Assembly (NCBI RefSeq): GCF_031195445.1
Contig: NZ_CP133480.1
Span: 4,456,501-4,520,500 of the forward strand
Length of the DNA stretch: 64,000 nt
Source: Acuticoccus sp. MNP-M23
GTDB lineage: Bacteria; Pseudomonadota; Alphaproteobacteria; Rhizobiales; Amorphaceae
Direction: 5' to 3'
Position numbers and translations under genes: made by a program. The notes under the pieces were generated by a model, which did not search any database, was not told the origin of the DNA, and saw nothing but the letters and a program-made list of their open reading frames with translations. Shown piece by piece: positions 1 through 9,622 of the stretch (its first letter is position 1; every line of letters begins with the position of its first letter).

Positions 1-994
1 GATAGGCGATGTCGGACGCGAAATAGGTATAGCTGCCATCAGACTTCATCAACGCACGGTCGATGTCGTCGCCGAACGCGGAAGAGCGGAACAGCGTCTG
101 CTCGCGATCCTCCCAGTCCTCCGACTGGCCCTTCGGCGGCGGCAGCGTCCCCTCGTAGACGAGGTCTTCGTTCCGCAGCCGCGCCACCATTGCGGCGACC
201 TTGTCCAGAGGCTGCTGCAACGTGCGCTCGGAGAAGAACGTGTCGTGGACAATGTTGAGCGCGCCGAGATCATCGCGGATCATCGCCATCATGCCGTCGA
301 TCGACCGGTCCCGGACGAGCGGCAGCCATTCGGCCTCGTCCATGGCCTTGAGGCTCTCGCCGAACTCGGCTTTCAGACCCTCGCCGATGGGAACGAGATA
401 GTCGCCGGGATAAAGCCCCTCGGGGATGGTGATCGTCTCGCCGAGCGCTTCGAGATAGCGCAGGTAGGCCGAGCGGGCGAGGACATCCACCTGCGCCCCG
501 GCGTCGTTGATGTAATATTCGCGCGTCACCTCGTGGCCGCGCACCTCCAGAATGGAGGCGAGCACGTCGCCCACCACCGCACCGCGGGCGTGACCCACGT
601 GCATGGGGCCGGTGGGGTTGGCCGACACATATTCCACGTTCACCCGCCGCGGCGTGTCCGTGCGCGCAAGCGCCGTGTAGGCCGCACCGTCCTGCGCGGC
701 GCGGACCACCGCCGATGCCGCATCCGCCGTAATGGTGAGGTTGATGAACCCGGGGCCCGCCACGCTGACCTTCTCGATCAAAGGATCAGCCTCAAGGCGT
801 GCGGCAATCATTTCCGCCAGCTCGCGCGGCTTGCGCCCGGCAGACTTGGCCAGAACCATGGCGACGTTGGTGGCAAAGTCCCCGTGGGTCGGATCACGCG
901 GCGTCTCGACCGCAACGCGCGCCAGGCCCTCGGAGAGGCCCTCGGCCTCGGCGATGGCGATGATGCGTGTCCTGAGCGTATCGATAAGGTGCAT
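1..994 (-). CDS. argS: Arginyl-tRNA synthetase (N-terminal part, runs off left edge)
   Basis: This class I aminoacyl-tRNA synthetase charges tRNA-Arg with arginine. About 331 N-terminal residues are present; the C-terminal half lies beyond the left edge. The reading frame shows the HIGH-type ATP motif in the context [12 protein letters not shown], and an N-terminal domain with GDFATNVAM, as in bacterial ArgS. I chose the ATG at 994 because it puts the first residues ([11 protein letters not shown]) in register with known family N-termini. An in-frame ATG at 1033, with a weak AGGCG upstream, is an alternative. It follows dgt on the same strand, an arrangement common in alphaproteobacteria, so the two are probably co-transcribed. 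Confidence 0.93.
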   Translation of the reverse strand, partial: MHLIDTLRTRIIAIAEAEGLSEGLARVAVETPRDPTHGDFATNVAMVLAKSAGRKPRELAEMIAARLEADPLIEKVSVAGPGFINLTITADAASAVVRAAQDGAAYTALARTDTPRRVNVEYVSANPTGPMHVGHARGAVVGDVLASILEVRGHEVTREYYINDAGAQVDVLARSAYLRYLEALGETITIPEGLYPGDYLVPIGEGLKAEFGESLKAMDEAEWLPLVRDRSIDGMMAMIRDDLGALNIVHDTFFSERTLQQPLDKVAAMVARLRNEDLVYEGTLPPPKGQSEDWEDREQTLFRSSAFGDDIDRALMKSDGSYTYFASDIAY

Positions 995-1135
995 GAAGTG
1001 GTCCGGCGGTTGGCGATCAAAGTGCGCTCGCATAGCGCGTTCGCCTGCCAAGCGCGAGGGGCATGTGCTGCACGCCCGCCATGCGGGCTGCGCGCGGCAG
1101 GCCGTGCCGATCCCGCCGTGCGCCTTGCGAACGCC

Positions 1136-2326
1136 CTACCCGACCGAACGCCATTCCTTCAACTGCGGGGTGTTGCCCACCAGGCGGCTGTGTTCGCCAA
1201 GGGCAAAGCGGTCGGTCATCCCGGCAATGTAGTCGCACGTGCGGCGCAGGCGCCTTGGTGCTTCGTCGGCCGGATCGCGCCAGCTATCGGGCAGCAACGC
1301 AGGATCGTTCGCAAACACCTCGAACAGGTCCGCCACAACCTGCCCGGCCTTGTCGCGGGCCTGCAGGACGTCCACGTCCGCATAAAGTTCGCGGTGAAGG
1401 GTTCGCTTCAATGCCTTTTCCGCGGCGGCCATCTCGCCGGAAAACGCCACCATCGGACCGGGCTGCGCGGCAACGTCGTCAGCGCTCGCGACCCCGGCGC
1501 CGGCAATGCGGCGGATGGTTTCGGCAATGGCATCCTCGATCATGCGGGTCAGAAGACGGCGGGCCAGCTCATGGGTCTGGCGGATCGGCTCCAGCCCCGG
1601 CGCTTCCGCCTCCACCTCGGCCACAATATCGGCAATGAGGTCCACCTCGCGCAGCGCGTCCAGCGACAGGATGCCGGAGCGCAGGCCATCGTCGATATCG
1701 TGGCTGTCATAGGCGATATCGTCCGACAGGGCCGCAATCTGCGCCTCAAGCCCTGCCTGATCGACCAGGTTGAGGTCCGCCAGTTCGGGATCGCCGTAAA
1801 AGGGGCTGGTGCGGTCGTCGCCGGGCGGCCCGTTGTGCTTCACCAGACCCTCCAGCATCTCGTAGGTCAGGTTCAGGCCATCGAAATGGGCGTAGCGGCG
1901 TTCAAGCCGCGTCACGATCCGATAGGCCTGGACATTGTGATCGAAGCCGCCGTGGTCCGCCATCATCCGCGCCAGAACGCGTTCGCCCTCGTGGCCGAAC
2001 GGCGTGTGGCCAAAGTCGTGCGCCAAAGCCAGCGCCTCGGCCAGATCCTCGTCCAGCGACAGGACGCGTGCGATGGAGCCGGCAATCTGTGCCACCTCAA
2101 GGCTGTGGGTCAGGCGGGAGCGGAAATGGTCCCCGTCGGTGGTGATGAACACCTGCGTCTTGTGGGTCAGCCGGCGGAAGGCGGAGGAATGGACGATCCG
2201 GTCGCGGTCCCGCTGGAAGGGCGTGCGGGTGGCGGACACCGGCTCGGCAATGCGGCGCCCTCGCGAGCGCGCAGGGTCGGTGGCGAACGGGGCAAGAAGC
2301 CGCGGCGACGGTCGCACGTTCTGCAC
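1136..2326 (-). CDS. dgt: dGTP triphosphohydrolase-like protein (dGTPase)
   Basis: This cytosolic HD-domain enzyme of 396 residues splits dGTP, and possibly other dNTPs, into nucleoside and triphosphate. The metal-binding HD signature is clear: the His in RLTHSLEVAQIA, the pair in ALAHDFGHTPFGHEGE and the later Asp in YDSHDIDDG. The N-terminal substrate-loop motif RTPFQRDRDRI is also present. Length fits the family. The start is a GTG with GGAG seven bases upstream. It lies 140 bases upstream of argS on the same strand and is divergent from erpA, with about 100 bases between them. Confidence 0.93.
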   Translation of the reverse strand: MQNVRPSPRLLAPFATDPARSRGRRIAEPVSATRTPFQRDRDRIVHSSAFRRLTHKTQVFITTDGDHFRSRLTHSLEVAQIAGSIARVLSLDEDLAEALALAHDFGHTPFGHEGERVLARMMADHGGFDHNVQAYRIVTRLERRYAHFDGLNLTYEMLEGLVKHNGPPGDDRTSPFYGDPELADLNLVDQAGLEAQIAALSDDIAYDSHDIDDGLRSGILSLDALREVDLIADIVAEVEAEAPGLEPIRQTHELARRLLTRMIEDAIAETIRRIAGAGVASADDVAAQPGPMVAFSGEMAAAEKALKRTLHRELYADVDVLQARDKAGQVVADLFEVFANDPALLPDSWRDPADEAPRRLRRTCDYIAGMTDRFALGEHSRLVGNTPQLKEWRSVG

Positions 2327-2427
2327 GGAAAGACTCCAGACTCCGGTAGCGAATCGGCATTAGGTGGCGCGGCAACGATCCGCCCTATATGAAGGCGTGT
2401 AAATCCTTTGCCACTGTGGAGCATGTC

Positions 2428-2760
2428 ATGGCCGAAACCACATTCGAGGTCACGTCCCGCGCATTCGCCCGCGTCTCCAAGATCCTGTCCGCCGAGGAAG
2501 CGTCCGCCCTTCGCGTTTCGGTGGAAGGTGGCGGCTGCTCGGGCTTCCAGTACAAGTACGATCTTGTGGAAGGTCCGGCGTCCGACGATCTCGTCCTTGA
2601 GGGCGGAACCGCCACCGTTGTTGTGGACCCGGTCTCCCTCCCCTTCCTCGCCGGAGCACAGCTTGATTATGTGGACGACCTGATGGGCCAGTCCTTTCAG
2701 ATCAAGAACCCCAACGCCCAGTCGTCCTGCGGCTGCGGCACCTCCTTCTCACTGCTCTGA
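2428..2760 (+). CDS. erpA: Iron-sulfur cluster insertion protein, HesB/IscA family
   Basis: This A-type carrier passes iron-sulfur clusters to apo-proteins. The three conserved cysteines are present: Cys37 in GGGCSGF and Cys101 and Cys103 in SCGCGTSF close to the C-terminus. The product is 110 residues long, the usual size. A longer reading frame begins at 2389, but the ATG at 2428 is preceded by GGAG at a good distance and gives the normal family N-terminus. It is divergent from dgt, and xth starts 7 bases after its stop, so erpA and xth are likely one operon. ErpA and IscA cannot be separated with full certainty from sequence alone. Confidence 0.93.
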   Translation: MAETTFEVTSRAFARVSKILSAEEASALRVSVEGGGCSGFQYKYDLVEGPASDDLVLEGGTATVVVDPVSLPFLAGAQLDYVDDLMGQSFQIKNPNAQSSCGCGTSFSLL

Positions 2761-2767
2761 GGTTTTC

Positions 2768-3550
2768 GTGCGGATCGCCACCTGGAATATCAACGGCGTC
2801 AAGGCGCGGATCGACAGCCTGACCCGCTGGCTTGAGGAGAGCGCGCCGGACATTGCGTGCCTGCAGGAGATCAAGTCCCAGGACGAGACCTTTCCGGCCG
2901 AAGCCATCGAGCGGCTCGGCTACAACATTGCCACGCATGGGCAAAAGGGCTTCAACGGCGTCGCGCTTTTGTCCAAGCGGCCGCTGGAAGACGTGATGCG
3001 CCGCCTGCCGGGCGACGATGCAGACGAGCATTCGCGTTATATCGAGGCCACGGTCTCCACCGATACCGGTGCCGTGCGCGTGGCCAGCATCTACCTGCCC
3101 AACGGCAACCCGATCGACACCGAAAAATACCCCTACAAGCTTGCGTGGATGGACCGTCTCCTCATCCACGCCGAGGGGTTGCTCGCCACCGATACGCCCA
3201 TCGTGCTGGCCGGCGACTACAACGTGATCCCGCTGCCGGACGACGCCCGCCACCCGGACCGTTGGACCGACGATGCACTGTTCCAGCCGGAAAGCCGCGC
3301 CAAACACCGCGCTCTGGTGAACCTTGGCTACACCGACGCCCAGCGCGCCGTGGACAATTCGGACGGGATCTACACCTTCTGGGACTATCAGGCCGGGGCG
3401 TGGCAGAAGAACAACGGCATCCGCATCGACCACCTGATGCTCTCGCCCCAGGCCGCCGACAGGCTGACGGGTGTCACGGTGGAGAAGCAAACGCGCGGCT
3501 GGACCAAGCCGTCGGACCATGTGCCGGTGGTCGCAACGCTCGACCTTTAG
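2768..3550 (+). CDS. xth: Exodeoxyribonuclease III
   Basis: This is an AP endonuclease and 3'-5' exonuclease of the EEP superfamily, acting in base-excision repair. It has 260 residues. Recognisable motifs in order are MRIATWNINGVKAR, CLQEIKSQ (metal-binding Glu), IYLPNGNP, the GDYNV metal/nucleophile motif, the RIDHLM stretch and the terminal SDHVPV with the catalytic His. The start is GTG with GAGG six bases upstream. It directly follows erpA. A hairpin with a T tract begins at its stop codon. Confidence 0.95.
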   Translation: MRIATWNINGVKARIDSLTRWLEESAPDIACLQEIKSQDETFPAEAIERLGYNIATHGQKGFNGVALLSKRPLEDVMRRLPGDDADEHSRYIEATVSTDTGAVRVASIYLPNGNPIDTEKYPYKLAWMDRLLIHAEGLLATDTPIVLAGDYNVIPLPDDARHPDRWTDDALFQPESRAKHRALVNLGYTDAQRAVDNSDGIYTFWDYQAGAWQKNNGIRIDHLMLSPQAADRLTGVTVEKQTRGWTKPSDHVPVVATLDL

Positions 3551-3577
3551 CGGCCTGTGGCAGCCCGCCCCTTTTTT
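3550..3577 (+). terminator. Probable rho-independent terminator of erpA-xth
   Basis: Directly at the xth stop codon, bases 3550-3557 pair with 3561-3568 (GCGG and CTG arms with one C-C mismatch, loop TGG), followed by a run of six T at 3572-3577. This is the normal terminator layout for the plus strand. Confidence 0.5.
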
Positions 3578-3589
3578 GCCCGCCAAACG

Positions 3590-3645
3590 CAAACGGGCCG
3601 CACGAGCGGCCCGCTGAAACGGAAAAGGGCCGCTTGCGCGGCCCT
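3590..3645 (-). terminator. Tandem GC hairpins, likely minus-strand terminators
   Basis: Two perfect 8-bp hairpins lie in a row: 3594-3601 with 3606-3613 (loop 4) and 3626-3633 with 3638-3645 (loop 4). Both stems contain the same GGGCCGC/GCGGCCC core. Read on the minus strand, the second is followed by TTTT and the first by TTTGCGTTT, so they point to termination of a minus-strand transcript ending here, probably that of the small gene at 3694-3774. Confidence 0.45.
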
Positions 3646-3693
3646 CCGTGGAATGTTCGCGGACGGATTAAGTCCGGCGTAACACCCGATCTG

Positions 3694-3774
3694 TCAGCAA
3701 GATTCCAGAGGTTGCCCCAGAGTCCGCCGATTCGATCCAGACGTCGCCGTCCGCATAAGAATCCCACTCGACAT
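3694..3774 (-). CDS. Possible 26-residue peptide behind a perfect Shine-Dalgarno
   Basis: An ATG at 3774 opens a 26-residue frame ending at 3694. It is supported almost entirely by context: a 14-base exact match to the full Shine-Dalgarno sequence at ideal spacing (3776-3789), and terminator-like hairpins about 50 bases downstream. The peptide itself is not recognisable. The overlapping frame from 3775 to the TAA at 3668 reads like a real acidic peptide (contains EWDSYADGDVWIES) but has no start codon. Either the coding frame is that one, with an unusual start, or this is a regulatory RNA rather than a gene. Confidence 0.25.
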   Translation of the reverse strand: MSSGILMRTATSGSNRRTLGQPLESC

Positions 3775-3775
3775 T

Positions 3776-3789
3776 GGATCACCTCCTTT
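3776..3789 (-). promoter_or_regulatory. Full-length Shine-Dalgarno / complement of 16S rRNA 3' end
   Basis: The minus strand reads AAAGGAGGTGATCC seven bases ahead of an ATG when counted from GGAGG. The plus strand at 3775-3790 reads TTGGATCACCTCCTTTC-like sequence that matches the 3' terminus of alphaproteobacterial 16S rRNA. A match this long is far beyond an ordinary ribosome-binding site. Confidence 0.6.
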
Positions 3790-3945
3790 CGATGCGTTGA
3801 ACACAGCACCAAGATTGCCATGATTCGCGCGAACTTCAAGCCAATTGCGTCCGCAGGTCACACCGCCGCACAAGCCTGCTGCCGCATGGCCACAGTGCAT
3901 CACGTCCAGCACCCGAAAAATCACCGGTTCGTCAGAATTTGCTGG

Positions 3946-3951
3946 TATACT
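3946..3951 (+). promoter_or_regulatory. Extended -10 promoter candidate for the EAL gene
   Basis: TATACT preceded by TGG gives an extended -10 box about 85 bases upstream of the EAL gene start. No good -35 box is seen 16-18 bases further up, which fits an extended -10 promoter. Confidence 0.35.
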
Positions 3952-4036
3952 GGGTGGTTACAAGGTCGTACGAACGGCCGCTTGGGATAAGACTTGCACA
4001 CGGCAAGAGCCAATATTTGAAGACGGACGACATTCG

Positions 4037-5617
4037 ATGATTCTCCGGCGCCTGCGCATCATTGCAATTGCCGTCGCGCTTGCGCTTGTGGGCGCCATCC
4101 TGCCGCTTGCCGCAATGTCCTACGTTTCGTGGCGCACTGCCGTCTCCGCAGCCCAGGAAACCATGAGCGAATTTGCCAGCGAGCTGCTGGAGCGGGCTGA
4201 ACGGACCATCGACGGGTTGGACGCGGCTCTCGTCAGCCTCAACGATTTTACCGGAGAGGCCTGTTCGGACGGCCACATCGGTTTGATGCGCCATCTGACC
4301 GCACGCACCCTGCCCATCTATCAGCTCTATTTTTTCGAGAACGATACGATCCGCTGCACCCCGTGGAACAGGACGTTCGAGACCCTCAACCTGGGCGAGC
4401 CTGACTTCGTGACCGATGCAGGCCTTGAGATTTTCCGCACACCGCCCGGTGTCGACGGTCCGGACACCGAGGCAGCGGACCCGATGCTGATGGTCCGCTC
4501 GGGCAACTATGTCGCCGAGCTGGACCCGGACCAATTCGTCGATTTCATCGGCACGCGCTCGACCATTCTCATGCTGGGCACCACGGACGGCACGCTGCTC
4601 AGCCTCCGGGGCGCGGTCGACGCAGCGCCGGTGAAGGCCCTCACCACCGCACCGGACGTTGGCGTGGCGAAGGGCTACATCTACGGGTCGGCCCGCAAGG
4701 CGCGCCTGGCAGCGCTCGCGGCCAAGCCGCTTGCCAGCATTCACGCCGCCGTGCGCCGCGAACAGGTCCAGCTCCTGCCGTGGGGGGCCTTCATTGCGCT
4801 GTTTGTCATGGGCCTCACAATCTGGGTCCTGCGGCGGCACCTGTCCCCCAGCGCCGAAATGCTGAGCGCCATCCGCAAGGGAGAGCTGACGGTCCACTAC
4901 CAGCCGCTCGTCGACATGAAGAGCGGCCGCTGCATAGGCGCAGAAGCCTTGGTGCGCTGGCACCGCCAGGACGGCCGGACGATCGCGCCCGACGTGTTCA
5001 TCCCCTTCGCCGAGGCGCACGGCGTGATATCGGCCGTCACCGATTCGGTGATCGCCAGCGTGGTGCGGGAGTTGAAACGCTTCCTGCGCGACCGGCGCGA
5101 CCTGCACATCGCCATCAATCTTGGCGCCCGCGACATTGAAGGCGGACGCGTCCTGCGCGTTCTCGAAAAGGCGCTGCACCGCAGCGGTATCGAGAACCAG
5201 CAGATCTGGCTCGAAGTCACCGAGCGCGCCTTCCTCGACGCCGAAGTGGCGAAGGCCGGACTGGACGACGCCCGCAACCGCCAGCACACCATTGCCATCG
5301 ACGATTTCGGCACGGGCTACTCCAGCCTGTCCCACCTTCAGAACCTGCCGCTGGACGTCCTGAAGATCGACAAGTCGTTCGTCGACACCATCGGCTCGGA
5401 CTCGGTGACCAGCCTGGTGACGCCGCACATCATCGCGCTTGCCAAAACGCTGAAGCTGCGCATCGTCGCCGAAGGGATCAGCACAGAGGAACAGGCGGCC
5501 TACCTGCGCGATGAAGGCGTGGATTATGGCCAAGGATACCTTTACGCAAAGCCGATGCCGGCGCGCGATTTCATCGCCTTCGTCACCGCCAGCGACAAGG
5601 CACTGCGCACCGGCTGA
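4037..5617 (+). CDS. c-di-GMP phosphodiesterase, CSS-motif + EAL domain, membrane-bound
   Basis: This 526-residue protein has a transmembrane segment at about 8-28, a periplasmic CSS-type sensor domain (cysteines in EACSDGHIG and TIRCTPW), a second transmembrane segment at about 248-268 and a cytosolic EAL domain from about 285. EAL catalytic elements are intact: EAL in GAEALVRW, INL, LEVTE, AIDDFGTGYSS, LKIDKSF, AEGIS and YGQGY. It should therefore degrade c-di-GMP in response to periplasmic redox or thiol conditions, as proposed for PdeB/C/D-type proteins. The frame is open back to 3845, but the ATG at 4037 gives the normal signal-anchor start. It stands alone between terminator-like hairpins. 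Confidence 0.88.
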   Translation: MILRRLRIIAIAVALALVGAILPLAAMSYVSWRTAVSAAQETMSEFASELLERAERTIDGLDAALVSLNDFTGEACSDGHIGLMRHLTARTLPIYQLYFFENDTIRCTPWNRTFETLNLGEPDFVTDAGLEIFRTPPGVDGPDTEAADPMLMVRSGNYVAELDPDQFVDFIGTRSTILMLGTTDGTLLSLRGAVDAAPVKALTTAPDVGVAKGYIYGSARKARLAALAAKPLASIHAAVRREQVQLLPWGAFIALFVMGLTIWVLRRHLSPSAEMLSAIRKGELTVHYQPLVDMKSGRCIGAEALVRWHRQDGRTIAPDVFIPFAEAHGVISAVTDSVIASVVRELKRFLRDRRDLHIAINLGARDIEGGRVLRVLEKALHRSGIENQQIWLEVTERAFLDAEVAKAGLDDARNRQHTIAIDDFGTGYSSLSHLQNLPLDVLKIDKSFVDTIGSDSVTSLVTPHIIALAKTLKLRIVAEGISTEEQAAYLRDEGVDYGQGYLYAKPMPARDFIAFVTASDKALRTG

Positions 5618-5643
5618 AGCGCGCCAGCGACCGCGGCCTGAGG

Positions 5644-5669
5644 GGGCCGGCAGCTGACACCGCCGGCCC
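5644..5669. terminator. Bidirectional hairpin between convergent genes
   Basis: GGGCCGGC at 5644-5651 pairs perfectly with GCCGGCCC at 5662-5669, loop of 10. It sits between the 3' ends of the EAL gene and thiC, which converge. No long T tract is present. Confidence 0.45.
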
Positions 5670-5676
5670 GTCCCAT

Positions 5677-7700
<2,024 letters not shown>

Positions 7701-7707
7701 AGCGTCG

Positions 7708-7737
7708 ATGATCGCCGTTGTGCCCCGGCCCTGTCAA
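7708..7737 (-). promoter_or_regulatory. Promoter of the thiC riboswitch transcript
   Basis: TTGACA (-35) at 7732-7737 and GATCAT (-10, four of six matches) at 7708-7713 are separated by 18 bases. Predicted transcription starts at about 7700, exactly where the riboswitch begins. Confidence 0.5.
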
Positions 7738-7761
7738 TTGTCCGAATGAAAGATCGCCGGG

Positions 7762-7935
7762 TCAGCCCCTGCGCTCTTGGGCATTCATCTTGCGGAGCGC
7801 GCCCTTGCAGCGCTCCGAGCAGGTTTTCACGTTGTCCCAGTCGCGCGCCCATTTGCGCCGCCAGGCGAACGGCCTGCCGCAAGCGGCGCAGACCTTCTGC
7901 GGCAGGTTGCTCTTGGTGTAGCGCTTGTCCGTCAC
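7762..7935 (-). CDS. DUF2256 family small zinc-ribbon-like protein
   Basis: This 57-residue basic protein has four cysteines in two pairs (VCAACGRPF and TCSERCKG) around the family hallmark WRRKWARDWDNVK. The N-terminal KSNLPQKVC is also typical of DUF2256. The cysteine spacing suggests metal binding; the function is unknown. The GTG start overlaps the photolyase stop (GTGA), so the two are translationally coupled. Similar genes are known to sit beside photolyases, which suggests a supporting role in light-dependent repair (inference). Confidence 0.85.
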   Translation of the reverse strand: MTDKRYTKSNLPQKVCAACGRPFAWRRKWARDWDNVKTCSERCKGALRKMNAQERRG

Positions 7936-9461
7936 AGGCTGTCCAGAAAGGCGGCTGCGCTCTGCGTGATCCGCTCCTGCTCGTCCCCGTCAAACCTGTC
8001 ATAGGTCCGCACCATCTGCTTCATGCGGGGGTTGTTGCCGATCCTGTTCCGGTTGCGGGATACGAAACCCCAGTAAAGCGCGTTGAACGGGCAGGCCTCC
8101 GGCCCGGTGCGCTGCTTCACGTCGTACCGGCAGTTTCCGCAATAGTCGGACATGCGGTTGATGTAGGCCCCGCTCGCCGCGTAGGGCTTGGACGCCAAGA
8201 GCCCGCCATCGGCAAACTGGCTCATCCCGATGGTGTTGGGCATCTCCACCCACTCATAGGCATCGGCGTAGACGCACAGGTACCACTCGTGCACCTCTGC
8301 CGGGTCGACCCCCGCCAGCATTGCGAAGTTGCCGGTCACCATCAGCCGCTGGATGTGGTGCGCGTAGGCCAGCTCCTTTGTCTGCGTGATCGCTTCGCGC
8401 AGGCACATCATGTCGGTCTCTGCGGTCCAGTAGAAGTCCGGCAGCGGGCGCTTGTGGCCGAAGAAATTGCTGGCCTCGTAGCCGGGCATCTTCAGCCAGT
8501 AGATCCCGCGGACATATTCGCGCCAGCCGATGATCTGGCGAATGAAGCCCTCTGCGGCGTTGAGCGGCACGTCCCCCGCCCGCCAGGCGTCCTCCACCGC
8601 CGCGCACACCTTAAGCGGATCAAGAAGCCCGGCATTGATGTAGAGCGCGATGACGGAATGGTAGAGGAACGGCTCGCCGGCGAGCATTGCGTCCTGATAG
8701 TCCCCGAACCTTGGTAGCGCCTTGTCGACGAACGCTGCGAATGCGTCCTCGGCGTCCCCCCGCGTCACGGCGAAGGTGAATGGCGCGAGGTCGCCGAAAT
8801 GATTGTCGAACCGGTCGGCAACCAGCGCCAGGACACCCTGCGTGGTTTCGTCCGGCGCAATCTCGTTCGGGCGGGGCATGAAAAGATCGGTCTTTGCGGG
8901 CTTTCTGTTGTCGTGGTCGAAATTCCACTTGCCGCCGGCAGGTTCGCTCCCGTCCATCAGAAGCCCGGTCTTCTTGCGCATCTCGCGATAAAAATACTCC
9001 ATGCGGAGCTGCTTGCGCCCGTCCGCCCACGCGGCGAAGGCCTCGATCGACGACAGAAACCGATCGTCCGGAAGGATATCGACGGGCACGCAAAAGCGCT
9101 CCTCCCACCCCTTTATCATCGCCGCGACGCGCCACTCGCCAGCCTCGGTGACGACAATCCGCTCCGGCCCGCGCGCTGCCACCGCCCGCTCAACCTCGCC
9201 GGTGAAGCTGCCGGTGTTGCCGTCTGCATCAAGCGTGACGTAATCGACCTGCCAGCCAGCCTCGCGCAGCTCGGCTGCAAAGTGGCGCATGGCGGAAAAC
9301 AGGAATGCAATCTTCTTCTTGTGGTGGCGCACGTAGGTGGCTTCGTCGTGCACTTCGGCCATCAGCACGCGGTCGCGCGCCGGATCGCCCGCAGCAATGC
9401 TGGACAGCCCGCGCGTGAGCTGATCGCCCAGAACGAGAATGAGGTTTCGCACGCCGGTCAT
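7932..9461 (-). CDS. phrB: FeS-type cryptochrome/photolyase (PhrB/CryB family)
   Basis: This product of 509 residues fits the FeS-BCP class of light-driven DNA repair enzymes, whose studied members repair (6-4) photoproducts. The N-terminus LILVLGDQL and the Rossmann-type first domain are typical. The FAD-binding helical domain contains a cysteine cluster (YCGNC, ACPFNALYW) and an earlier MMCLREAI, which together would ligate the 4Fe-4S cluster. The frame is open back to 9521, but the ATG at 9461, with GGGGAG upstream, gives the family start. It overlaps the DUF2256 gene by four bases. Confidence 0.9.
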   Translation of the reverse strand: MTGVRNLILVLGDQLTRGLSSIAAGDPARDRVLMAEVHDEATYVRHHKKKIAFLFSAMRHFAAELREAGWQVDYVTLDADGNTGSFTGEVERAVAARGPERIVVTEAGEWRVAAMIKGWEERFCVPVDILPDDRFLSSIEAFAAWADGRKQLRMEYFYREMRKKTGLLMDGSEPAGGKWNFDHDNRKPAKTDLFMPRPNEIAPDETTQGVLALVADRFDNHFGDLAPFTFAVTRGDAEDAFAAFVDKALPRFGDYQDAMLAGEPFLYHSVIALYINAGLLDPLKVCAAVEDAWRAGDVPLNAAEGFIRQIIGWREYVRGIYWLKMPGYEASNFFGHKRPLPDFYWTAETDMMCLREAITQTKELAYAHHIQRLMVTGNFAMLAGVDPAEVHEWYLCVYADAYEWVEMPNTIGMSQFADGGLLASKPYAASGAYINRMSDYCGNCRYDVKQRTGPEACPFNALYWGFVSRNRNRIGNNPRMKQMVRTYDRFDGDEQERITQSAAAFLDSL

Positions 9462-9622
9462 CGAGCAAGGGCTCCCCGCCGGCCGGGGTTGCTGGCAAAC
9501 GCTGAATTCATGCCGGGACATTTGCCCGGCAGCGACGCGCCGCCAAGAGCGCTGGCCTGTGACGTGAGATCGCGCCGCCCCGTCCGGCAGCGCGTCTCTG
9601 TCAGCCTGTCGCAGTCAGGCGG

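Noticed and set aside
245-2392. 715-residue open frame on the plus strand
   Set aside because: It is the reverse of argS and dgt, which are clear on the other strand.
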